Origin: Saccoglossus kowalevskii
Lineage: Eukaryota; Hemichordata; Enteropneusta; Harrimaniidae
Direction of reading: 5' to 3'
DNA: 37,421 bases
Assembly (NCBI RefSeq): GCF_000003605.2
Contig: NW_003107612.1
Location: forward strand, 62,121-99,541
Position 1 is the first letter of the stretch, and every line of letters starts with the position of its first letter. Under the pieces are notes generated by a model, which saw nothing but the letters and a program-made list of their open reading frames with translations, made no database searches and was not told where the DNA came from. Shown here piece after piece: positions 19,920 through 31,000 of the stretch. Made by a program: the position numbers and the translations under genes.

Positions 19920-22900
19920 ACAGTGAGTTGCCTACATTACAAATAATGAAGTGTCCATGAATGTGTTTATTTATGCTGATCCTGTTCGAGAAGTTACTTG
20001 GCGTATTTTCCCGCCTTTTGATAATCGATCTTAGTGGTCATGGCCCCTGGATAACGCAGCATGCTCTGTGTGCCAGTGTGTTGTATTAGTATATTCGAAT
20101 AAACCATATAATGAATGGAAAAGTCTAAATGCTTGAACATATTGCATGTGTTGAGGTAGTGCTGCATTTGAATGAAGGTGAGAATATGGGTTGTCTGAAA
20201 CTATGGTGCTTAAAAGATTGTTATTGTACTTGGGCCAACTGTTATATTCCAGATTGAGCATGTAAGATTAACTACGTCCGATTTAGCTGCCGGTTTCTCG
20301 TCTTTAAAGCACCATGGTTATCACGTGAGGTCATGTTCGATAGGGGTCATATGATAGGTATGCTACAATATTCTGTTTGTTTACAGAAATTTTATCGATT
20401 TTTTTTAATATGGCGCTTTTAGGCTTTCCTTTTCGTGATCCAGTTTTGATTGTATCATTCAACCAATAGTCGTAATACTGACTACTACCAGAGTAATTAA
20501 ATTGGATGGAGGATATGTATACCTTCTGCTGTGTGTTTATCTGTGTATTATAAATATTCTTGTGTTGTGGAAAAGTACTCCATGCTGTCCACAGAAGAGG
20601 AGAACGCCATGTACGGATTCATGATTGGAGGAATTGTTATGTGTACCTTAAAATCTCTGTAAAACATAGTTGATTAAACCCAAACCTATATGTAACTGTT
20701 TTACTGAGGTCTTAGAACGTGGTTTCTCTGATGCGTCCGGTTATTCTGCCAACATACACTCTACATTAAGTAGTATATTGCAAATATTATAAAAAAACGA
20801 TTTTAAATGAAAAACCTGTTCTTTTAGTGCATTTTATCTCGAGTAAGCGAAAATGTTTCCTGTTTTAGCCGCAAAGTCTCATTCTCGTTGCTTCTCTGCG
20901 ACTATCATGAATGCATAATTGTGTAATTTACTATATTTATGCATTATTATTCAATGAATGCGATTATTTCTCAATGTACAACACATTTTGCTGATATTTA
21001 TGGTCCAGACGTATGCATGTATGGCATCACTAACGACCCGGTGAAATAATTCAACAACGCACCATTAATATATTGATGAATTCCCATTGGAAATGACTCA
21101 TTCTATATTTGCCATGTATTTACATAATGCGTTCAATTGTGTCAGCTAATTTATTGCGCCCATGTAGTCAGCACCTGCCGCTTGTACACATAGATGCTCG
21201 TGTGTGCATTGATGTTGCACGAGGTTGAAACCTGTTAAACATTTACCATCAAGGTAGGGCTACTATCTATGATACCTTTAATTAATATTGAAAACAATAC
21301 CAATGTGGCGGTTATTCGTATATTATTCTACAAGTTTTTATTCAATATTATTGCATTGTGATTTTGTGATGAATTCCAAACATTCATATTACGTGCATGG
21401 TTAACGAATTGAACAAAGGGCAATAATCACGTTAACTTGAGATTAATGCCATCAATCATGCTAACCACTGTGACGACAGAACTGGATGAGTCATACAGTT
21501 TTACTGTCGACATATCACAATACAGTCATGACATTGATGACATTTTTGCCTCCTGCTTGATAATCTCATTGTGTATGAAACACATTTATTTTGGGTTCAA
21601 TATCACGTGAGTTTATATTTACTTATACTACGTGGATTTCAGGCCTGCAATACCAAGTGAAAAATTAAATATTATTGTTGTAGAAGCACAAGTCTGCTAA
21701 AATCATCGACCCCAGGCTTTCTTCAAGCCGTTATGTTTCGTTATATAAATTACATTTCAATTATTCTAAAATATTTTTCATCATGCAAGATATCAGATGT
21801 TTGTAGCAAAACTACTCAATGTGATTAATAGTATAATAAGACTCACATTTGCAGTTCCTGTCGGATGCTATAATGTCGATGCACGTGTGTAGTAGGGTAT
21901 TTCATTTCATTGGTATGTATTTAATGTAAACAGTGTATTTTACACGCGTTTTCTACGTCGCTATGAGTCCCATATCGAGCTGGACGCGCTCCTGGTTTGT
22001 TCTCAGTGAAGACATATTTGCTTTTAAAATGTTTACTAATACAATAAACACGCTTATAACTATAAAGCCAAACAGGCCTGTGTATTAATGTATAATATAT
22101 AAATAGGTAATTTTAGATGTATTCCCCGGTACATACACGCGCCCTCTAGTGACGGAGCGCTACTGTGACGTCAAAATAACGCATACTACGGTTGAAAACA
22201 TTGACGTTCAAGTTGACAACTTTGTGCATATGTTTAATTATCGCCATACAGAATACTGTAGACTCCCTCAATACAATGTATCTATATTGATGGAGCACAA
22301 AAGATGAAAACGATATCGACGCTTTGAACGGCTTTCGTGTTAAACATGTACGCCATTGAAGAGCTTTGTCGCTGAAGTGTAAAACTTAAAGACAAGTGTG
22401 CATTTCATTATATACACTCGAATGATTCTGTAACGTAACGAATAGATCAACCGCAAGCGTTGGTACAAATATTCGACATTGTGTCATATCAGTATTTGAT
22501 TAAGGGAAATAATCTATTAAAGATACCAGTAGCTTGTTATTCAAACACAAACAATTCTTTGTTCAAATATCAAATTTTCTCCAATTATATTTTACATATG
22601 TTTTACATATATTTTACATATATAGTATATTTTACATCTATATATATATATATTTATTGCAATATTTGTGAGATGTATTTCCGGAATCATGCATTGGTTG
22701 CTGTACTCTGAATCCATTGAGGTATAACTACATTGCTGGAATGCACAAAGTCTCAAATGTTTGGTGTTTAATCAATGATTTTTTGTTGAATAAAAGAGAG
22801 CAAATTTGTTTTAATCGAAACCAGACTTTGTACTATAATAATTAATACTTTGCCTGGTACTCGGCGTTGGGAAAAGCATGTGTGTAAATTATAATTATGG

Positions 22901-23256
22901 ATTTTCACTGCTAGCAACAGTTGCAATTATTTGTATTATTTATTAAATGTAATATTCAATATTATCATACATGATTGAAAACTACATCATGTCAACATTG
23001 TGACATGTGTACTAACTTCGAGGGTGCGAGGGTGTGTTGAATACCGCCGTACAGTGGCACGCTATAGACCATTGAAACACATCCCTGGTAATCACCTGAT
23101 CATGCCAACGGCTGCAGCCATTGGCTGGTCGCATGGTCGCCACGCCTTGGAGTTTGTAAGATTTGTGGGTAGTGGGTAGAAAGGTGTTACCTCAGCTGGC
23201 CGTTTGGATTAATAAATCTGGACTATCTGTAATGAACTAATGTGTTTTTGGGTAGA
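19920..23256. other. Intergenic, no gene seen
   Basis: About 3.3 kb without a frame I can support. It holds a perfect CRE palindrome TGACGTCA at 22166-22173 and an (AT)-rich microsatellite-like patch of TTTTACATAT words near 22585-22655. The 83-codon frame at 22460-22711 lies over that patch and is low complexity. Confidence 0.55.
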
Positions 23257-23745
23257 ACCTGGTATCTCTACATGGTAAGAGTCATCCGCCAAGCCAGTCA
23301 AAGTTTTAGCACATGGTGGATAACCGGGCAGGTTTGTACCGTAACTCCCGCACACATTCTGTATTCGGATTTTTACGTGCTATCTTTGTTTATGACAAAA
23401 TAATCGGATACGTTTGAGATCTGTGTCCGTCCGTTAGTCGCTGTGTCCGTATATTAGTATTTAGTGGGACTTAATGTAATAAGAGACAGTCCGGACGGGG
23501 GGTGTGTTACCATAGTGACATCCGGTATGCACCACGTTTGGTTCATATGACGTTGCAGTATTATTTAGAATCAACAACTTGCATGATTAAGTAGACATTA
23601 AAGACATGTATTACAGGAATTGTATAAATACATAGATTACTTTTGTTCACTGGTGACAATTTCGCAAAGATTTAACCTATGAGACGCATCCTTGGTATCT
23701 TTAGAGGGTAAAGTTCATTCGCCAAGCGAGTCAAAATTTATTACA
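23257..23745. repeat. Two diverged copies of a short repeat
   Basis: CTGGTATCTCTACATGGTAA..GTCATCCGCCAAGCCAGTCA (near 23257-23305) and CTTGGTATCTTTAGAGGGTA..GTTCATTCGCCAAGCGAGTC (near 23690-23735) are similar, direct, and about 430 bp apart, upstream of the sulfotransferase. They may be fragments of a larger element. Confidence 0.5.
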
Positions 23746-23926
23746 CACTCCGATCAGTCGTAGCACAATGTCCAAATATAGATTGGTTCAATTAGATGTA
23801 ACGTTTGTCATGATGGCAGACGAGCTAAAATATAAGCCATATTGAGTTTTATATATCTTAAAAAAATATATTATTTTTTAATTTACTGATAATAATTATT
23901 TTTTTTAGTTTCAGATATCAGCAAGG

Positions 23927-24052
23927 ATGAAGAACATTGTGATTGTTATTTGCACTGCTCTTATGTTTCTCTCAACATCATATTGTACCATGGTTACCAT
24001 ATTAGCAATGTTAACAATGTTCAGCACTCCATTCCGACTAGAACGCAGGTGA
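23927..24052 (+). CDS. Signal-anchor-like frame at the sulfotransferase 5' end
   Basis: From ATG 23927 the frame reads MKNIVIVICTALMFLSTSYC, TMVTILAMLTMFSTPFRLERR, stop. This is a short Lys/Asn start, about 28 hydrophobic residues, then basic residues, exactly what a Golgi type II enzyme should begin with. The acceptor TTTTTTTTAGTTTCAG ends at 23914, so the ATG is the first one in its exon. The catalytic frame continues from about the same place one base out of register. Confidence 0.6.
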   Translation: MKNIVIVICTALMFLSTSYCTMVTILAMLTMFSTPFRLERR

Positions 24053-25020
24053 CCGTGACGATAACGAAACCAGATTCTGGGCACACACAGAGCCGTCTTC
24101 GAGTCGTACTTGTCGCAGCCTTTCGCACGGGTTCAACTTTTACTGGACAACTATTGAACCAGGATCCAAGAATGTTTTATTTGTTTGAACCATTCAGAGT
24201 TGTTTCAGATATGATAAAAAACGGAGACATTGACAAAAGCTTGGAAAATTCGACCAAATTTGAACTGATAGAAAACATTTTCAACTGTCGATTCCCCGCG
24301 TATTTTGTTCACCATATTCGAAGATGGGGGTTAGCTGCACATGAGAGCAACTCTCTAAAAGGTGTTTGCAATCAGTATGGAGGTTGCAAAAACACCACAC
24401 CCGAGAAATTGTCGGAAAGCTGTACAATGTATGAACATATCGGGGTTAAAGTCATACGCCTGGAATCTCTGCAATTGTTAGAACCTTTGGTAAGATATGA
24501 CACGAATTTGAAAGTTCTACATCTCGTTCGTGATCCACGTGGGGTTGTTAGTTCCAGAAAGTATATGTACAAGAACGCTAACAACAGGTCCATCAATACT
24601 ATGGGACATTTGAGAGCAGATTTGAAAGCGTATTGTCAACGCATGGTAGAAATGTTAAGGGTTGTCTCTGATCCGCCAGAGTGGTTAGAAGGCCGGTATA
24701 AGATTCTCCGTTACGAGGACACAGCAACAGATCCAATTAACTCGGTAAAAAGTATATATAAATTTCTCAATCTGCCCTTACCCGAGAATGTCACTGACTG
24801 GATCGATAATAACACGAAGGAAGATCACAATGTTAAGTCAGTGATGGGTACAAAAAAGAATTCAACTGCCGCAGCGCAATCTTGGCGCAGCAGACTCATA
24901 TACGATGATGTTAACATTGTACAGCATTTGTCCCCGTGTCTTGAACTTATGGATTTGATGGGATATAAAAGAATGGACAGCCAGAGTCACATGAGGAATT
25001 TATCATATCGGTCATTTTAG
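23927..25020 (+). CDS. Carbohydrate 6-O-sulfotransferase (CHST1-7-like), frame broken near N-terminus
   Basis: The enzyme would transfer sulfate from PAPS to the 6-OH of Gal, GalNAc or GlcNAc in glycans, as a type II membrane protein of the Golgi. In the long frame (356 codons counted from 23950) the 5'-phosphosulfate loop AAFRTGSTFTGQLL is at about 56-69 and is followed by FYLFEPFR. The 3'-phosphate site LKVLHLVRDPRGVVSSR is at 187-203, ILRYEDTATDP at 252-262, and a C-terminal SWRSRL and MGYKRM. Several Asn-glycosylation sites are present. This frame has no ATG before the phosphosulfate loop. An ATG at 23927, just after a splice acceptor (TTTCAG), opens a typical signal anchor, but one frame off, ending at TGA 24050-24052. 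Either one base is lost or added (assembly error or pseudogene), or an upstream exon supplies the start. Confidence 0.88.
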
Positions 25021-25072
25021 TGCCCTGGTGGCTGAATCCGCCGCATATCATTCACGAGTATGTTAAATATCC

Positions 25073-25084
25073 GGGGGGGGGGGG
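25073..25084 (+). repeat. Poly-G run (G12)
   Basis: Twelve G residues about 50 bp after the sulfotransferase stop. The true length is doubtful in any assembly. Confidence 0.95.
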
Positions 25085-25134
25085 TTATTTGCACAAAAAA
25101 TACTGACAGGGGTGTGTAGCTGGTTGTTTGAAAC

Positions 25135-25425
25135 CCCTACCCCTTATCAGACAGAAATAAACTTAATTTGACACCCCTTTCCAGACAGTAAGCATTAATG
25201 GCACCAAGGGAAAGCAGGTGGACTCCCGGGGATGGACTTTGACGATCAAAATGAAGTTACAGAAAAAAAAAATCAGCTACATTCTCCTAATTGTTGGATC
25301 ACTCAAGCTCAAGGGACAGTCTTTGGGAAATATGGACCCATTTTCAGACAGAAATAATGAAAAAAGCATACCCCTTTTCAGACAGACAGGGTAAAATAAC
25401 ATACCCCTTTTCAGACAGAAGGCGG
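25135..25425 (+). repeat. Interspersed repeat with five CCCCTTTTCAGACAGAA motifs
   Basis: Variants of ACCCCTTTTCAGACAGAAAT occur near 25138, 25172, 25336, 25369 and 25401 with irregular spacing. They are probably one noncoding repeat element in the 3' flank of the sulfotransferase. Confidence 0.75.
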
Positions 25426-25429
25426 CACA

Positions 25430-27800
25430 TAAACATATAGCACTTCAATGTGAGTACCCCACCGGGTTAAAGATGGAATGTTGTAAATTTCGACACGTGA
25501 CTCTCCGGTCCAGTCACCATGCACAATGTTGTGTTATTAAAATGCCATGATATGATATGAAAAATTTTGCTTACGATGTTGTACGGTGTCCTAATTATTT
25601 ATTACCTTCAAGTGTGTAACATAAAGTATCACGCAAAATATTACATAATTGTTAACTTTCTATGCAATTTGATTTTTGGCGTTACCACGGACAATCCAAT
25701 GCAAATGCAATGTGTCATAGCACTGTGACGTCATATGTGTACAATTTTGCTAACAAACATGTGAATATGTGATAACAAAGGTCGCTAGCTGATAAACATG
25801 GGCTGGCGATCTGCTGCGATAACATTGCCTCAAAAGTTGTTTTATTTTTAATACTAGAAGTAACAACAGCGAACAACGCCGTTTGCTATCTTCGTGTGCG
25901 AACGACTGGTTATTGCCATCCAGGCACTGTACACGAGGACGGTCGCAGAACTATCAGTGTTATTAAGCCGTCATTATTTATGATATAAAGTCCATACTTA
26001 CTTCATATTTAAATCCGATTGAGTTCGCTGAGGGCAAGCAGTTTGTAATGTACAAGTTCACACCGATGGGGGCGCTCTCCATTCAACGTACACACGGAAT
26101 GAATACTAGTATACTTCCTGTCAGAGCTTGTGTATGTGATGTTGTATACTGCATTTCATATAATAATATCATTTCATATTATATTATATTATTATTTTTG
26201 TTATTATTTTGCATATTATATTTCTAATAACAATAATGTCCCCATCCCCGCAGTGTCATATTGGCAAAATCCCTATCGAAGGCAGAATCTACACTAGATT
26301 ATCCATCAGCCCGTGTTAGCCGTTCAATCCACGGCGATATTGGCTTGTTTTACGCCCAAAGTACTACCGATGCGCCGAATGGGTGTTTAATGATCTACGG
26401 TTGAGTATGTTATTTTCATTTTAAATGTAATGCCTTTATGTAATACTGGGAACAATATTATATTCACGGAATTAGTAAGTGATCTAAAATGTACTGATTA
26501 CTATTTTATCAAGACAACATCAAATCTTGGCATGTGGCGCTGTTTCGAAGTATGCTATTACACGTACGTAACAGTCCTCATTCTGTGAATGGCTTGTCAC
26601 GGTGTATTAAAAATGAAAGATTCAACTGGTGTTCGTGTATTGATGACTAATATACTTGGTATATGCTCGGTAACTTCCGACATATTTTCATCTACCGAAT
26701 AAAGTGAACGACGCATTTTGTAAAAGACAATTTACTTCATTCAAGTCCACAGATAAAGTGTAAGAGACAATACAGATACGATATATATTCTTTATATCAA
26801 ATTACCAAATTACGTTTTCTGCTGTGGCGCCAAACGATACATGTGATATATGTTTGTGTGGTAAAAAGACAAAATCCTTTCAACCCCAAAACTTATTCTT
26901 TTCAATGCATATTTGAATGATTAATGAGTTATCGTACGCACAGCACGTGCGCCATCTTCTGGTCGAAATAACAACTTCTTTTGTCTTCACACTTACAATT
27001 GTAGAAATAATGAATTAAACACGGTGAACAACCGCTCGGGATACGTACGTTTCGCAAGAATACCCTTCTCAATCTGTTTGTACATTCTGCCACACTAGGC
27101 ACGCCGATGTACTGTTTGAAATTATATTGCATACCACTAAACAAACCATGACGTTATCAGTGTAAATACAAACAACATTTTAACAATATGAATTTATTCA
27201 ATAAAGATCTACTTCAGTGAAACCTTTAAGTTACAAATAAATATCATGTGTCTCGTTTATTATATTGTCTTACATAACACTAATATTCGAAGTATCCCAT
27301 TGTTTGATAACAAAACGAATCAGCAAGGTTAAATTTGAAAAGTAGTTTTCCTCTTTCACAACAATGGGGGACATTGTTGCTTTTAAAGGATACATTTAAA
27401 GACAAAGAATATCGTTTTGGTTATAGTTACGTTTACACTGATACGATTAAATTATTTGTTTATACTTTCGGTCCCGGCCCGAACTCAAAATATAACATAT
27501 ATATCCTCTGCTGTTCTCTCCATCTTAACAACTATATAATACTACTATAAAATAAAGCGATGAATGTCCAGTTCTTCTGAAATCCCCAAATATGTGATTG
27601 TACTATAATTACCCTTGTCGGACATTAAACGTTAATGTAATGTATCAAGTATGGCGCACTGAGGGCGTGGTTGGATATTGGTGTATATATGAGGATATAC
27701 GAAATATTTTATTTCGAATTGTCTCATTTACGATATTATAATTTTTGTCAATCCGCCGTCAAATTTCTTTCATTTCAACAATCAATGTCATTGTCTTGGA
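25430..27800. other. Intergenic, no supported gene
   Basis: It contains a perfect CRE palindrome TGACGTCA at 25726-25733 and an AT-rich low-complexity patch at 26155-26235. A Cys-rich minus-strand frame at 26929-27144 (SGCSPCLIHYFYNCKCEDKR) crosses a GTAAGTG donor-like site; it resembles no domain I know and is left uncalled. Confidence 0.5.
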
Positions 27801-27814
27801 AAACGTGCGTCGTC

Positions 27815-28044
27815 TCACGTGGACAAACTTGCCATTACAGCCAAACAGCTGATTTGGACAAAGATCGTTATTGTTTGAAATGACGTCTTCGTTGCGTCAT
27901 TTCCTGTATTGCAGCCATCATGAGTACAACATGATGTACATTTCTTCGTCGTTACTCCAAAACCGTTAAATTTGCAGCCCCAGAAACACTCACCAGCGCA
28001 GTTGCGCTCAAAACTTGTCACCACACCATTAGTCTCAGACCGTT
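27815..28044 (-). CDS. Ly6/uPAR exon 3 (second half of domain plus GPI signal)
   Basis: The minus-strand acceptor region reads TTCTTTCAGGTAG|AACGG. The second AG (28045-28046) fits exon 2 in phase. The first AG (28049-28050) fits a phase 0 donor. The exon contains seven Cys ending CCTHDGCN, then a 20-residue hydrophobic tail and a TGA stop. The tail has no charged residues after it, as expected for GPI attachment. Confidence 0.85.
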
Positions 28045-31000
28045 CTACCTGAAAGAATAAAGTGGTACGTTTATTTTATGCAAATTTGACACATTTACAC
28101 TACAGTAGCTTCCCCAGTGTGAAATGCATATACATGTACAAACAAGTATATCTATCTACAATGCCCATATATACAACGCCAGTGTAGTTCAGACACTACT
28201 GAATTCTCACCTCTATTATGCTGAATTCCTGCGCACCACTGTACATGCATTTCTATGGGCTCTGTGCGCGCTGCTGTGGAACGCCGGTCGAACCGGTGAA
28301 AATTTGAGAAAACAACACAAACTCAACTTTGAAGTAATCCCGAACAACCAAATTTATATATGTTACACACGTAGGGCTAATCTTGTTATACTGTCCAGAG
28401 GAGTCTCAACAATCATCCCGAAGTACCGTTTTCTGCGAGTTTTGGGCCTTTGTTTTCACCGCCGCAGGTTGCCAGGCGGTGAAAATGCCCGGATGTCCGC
28501 CCCCGAGGATAGTATATTTGCACAACTCATAGACTTTATTGTAATCAAAAGGCAGTCGATACGAGTATTCCGGGTGACATTAGTAATACAGTGTAAATAT
28601 TTAAATTTAAAGAACTGAGTATTGCTTAATTTTCAAATAAGGTTCGATAAATTACTTATATGTTTATATATGTGTTGGCATGCATCGTACTGAAACATTA
28701 AGAGATGACGTTGTCTGTCACGGCAATATATTTAAGACAAATTGTGGTTTTCTAGATGGTTTTACCGTAGAGGGCAGTGCATTCCTGGTAATCCGGTACT
28801 GAGTATGGTTTATACGCTGACAAGCTCTGAATTCACCTCTCTTTTTGTGACTTTTGTGCTAAACGTAAGAGCAATGGTCGTAAATTCCGGTTTTCGCCAT
28901 ATAACCTTATTATTATTATTACTATACATCTTTTCCTTTTTCCAGTCACAATTTAATGAGATATAACATCCTGTTTTGCAAAGGAAGATTTGTCGTGCCC
29001 GGGATCATTTGCGTTCAGGAACGTGATTCTACTACAGTCACGCTACATTGTTTTCACGTCCGATGGAAAGGAAAGGAAAGGAAAGGAAAGGAAAGAGATG
29101 TAAATATGACGCACATTTTGCAAATAGGAAAACATTTTATAAACTGATGAATAATAGTTCTTGTTTTGCTGGCAGAGCATAATATGGTGTTATACATTGT
29201 TAGTCTATCACAGTGTGTCTTTGGATAGTTACTGTCAATATCCATGATTAAATACAGTATGATAAACTTTACGTCACTGTTTATATGACAAGGCACGGAA
29301 CATCAAACGGCGTCGATATGAACAACGCAAACATGCGATGATAATAACTAAATTAGTAAACAAAATTAATTGTGTTTCAGACAACTCTGCCTATCCATAT
29401 TTTTGGTAAATATTCATTGTTTGTATTAAATTTTATGTAAATTAACTACCCGCAATAACAATTTGGTTCATTTGCTTCCTTTGATACAGTTATTGACAAA
29501 TAGCACAACTTTTTTATTAAATCGGGAGGGTCCTCACCTGCGCACGCGCGGGAATTGAGTCCCAAGCGATGATAACAACACACGCTAAGAACGCAAAGGC
29601 TCGTGGGTAGACGCTTGTTTGTAAACAATGACACGTTATGACCATCTGACGCATGCGCAGGTGACGACTCCCCCGCTTCAAAGGTTAAAAATCATGATTA
29701 CGATAACGTTTCAGAAATCGGATTGGTACATGAGTTGCCCCTGGCGCTAGTTCGTTTCCTCCGATTGTCGTATTCTTTTGGTGCATATATATTTTGGATT
29801 TTCAGTGAGATAAGGTATTAATGATTTCAAGAACATATAGGCTCGTATATTAATTATTATCACCAAAAGTTGGTGACGTGTATATTGATGTCGTTTAAAA
29901 GTGCATATCCTGTATATATTTATAAATATAAATATGCACAAAATGAACTAAGGGTGAATCTTACCACATTGTATTTAATCACAGATAAACATTTGCAAAA
30001 TAGTATTTGAAAATGAAGGGTAAGTGATGTAAAAATAAACTAGCTTATTATATCATATTACTCTACAACATGGTGAGGATACCGGGAAAACAATAAGAGG
30101 CGCGCAATGAGTGAAGCAATGCTATTAATGTGTTAATTAACAATTACAATTTACACTTTTTATTGTGTGTTTAATGTTTCCCCGGTTACCCGTAATATAT
30201 CTTCATCTAAATCCCAAATCTGAATTGCATCAACCCTTGATACTTGCCATGCAGTAACGTTCATGAGGCTGACACAGCCTGGGTAGATAGGTGTGATTCA
30301 CTCGGTGCTGACAGTCTGTATCGTAATACTTTGTTCGGAATGCTTCAGCACAGTCGAAACACTTCAGACCTACAATAATAAACATTAGACAAATTTGATT
30401 AGTAGATATGAATACATATTGTCATACGACCAGCAAGAATCTATCTACCGTTACCATGGTTATTCACGGTTATATTTATACAATTGCTCTCGAAATTCCG
30501 AAATATGATGACCCCCACTACATAATACAATTGATTGGAACGATACAGTTGGTTTAATCTAATGCTCTTCTTATTACCATTCAGCTACGTTAATGAATTT
30601 TGTCAGGAGTGTAACGTCAATAATTATTTGTCTACGTTTATCTGGTCAGTATTTACGGTTCTTTCAAACTATATTCACTGAAATGTTCACATTTCACTTG
30701 GTTGTTTGCTAACGCCATGCCATTAACAGTGAACATTTCAGTATTTGTCCCCTGCTTCAATTTAAACAAAAATAAACTGCTAAAAAATACAATTCGTACG
30801 AGTATATCACGGTCTTTCCTCTCCCGGGCCACAATGTATTTGTTCCAGATGCGAAACGACTACGGAAGTTGTAGCGATCTTGAATGAACACGCAATTGCT
30901 CTTTAGACTATTTTTCAAACAAACTTAACCTACACTATTTTTGTCAGTGACATTAAACGCAGCGTATTCGTAGATATTTACTATTACTTACGATGCAGGT

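Noticed and set aside
24049-24090. Possible 42-bp intron that might reconcile the sulfotransferase frames
   Set aside because: GT and AG are present, but 42 is divisible by three, so removing it does not change frame; it is also too short for a normal intron.
26929-27144. Cys-rich minus-strand frame
   Set aside because: The Cys pattern fits no known domain, and a strong donor-like GTAAGTG inside it cannot be linked to another exon.
28124-28618. 164-codon ATG frame on the plus strand
   Set aside because: Second longest non-repeat frame, but it is antisense to a Ly6 intron, has no recognisable domain, and includes the hairpin at 28453-28483. Kept out as probably chance.
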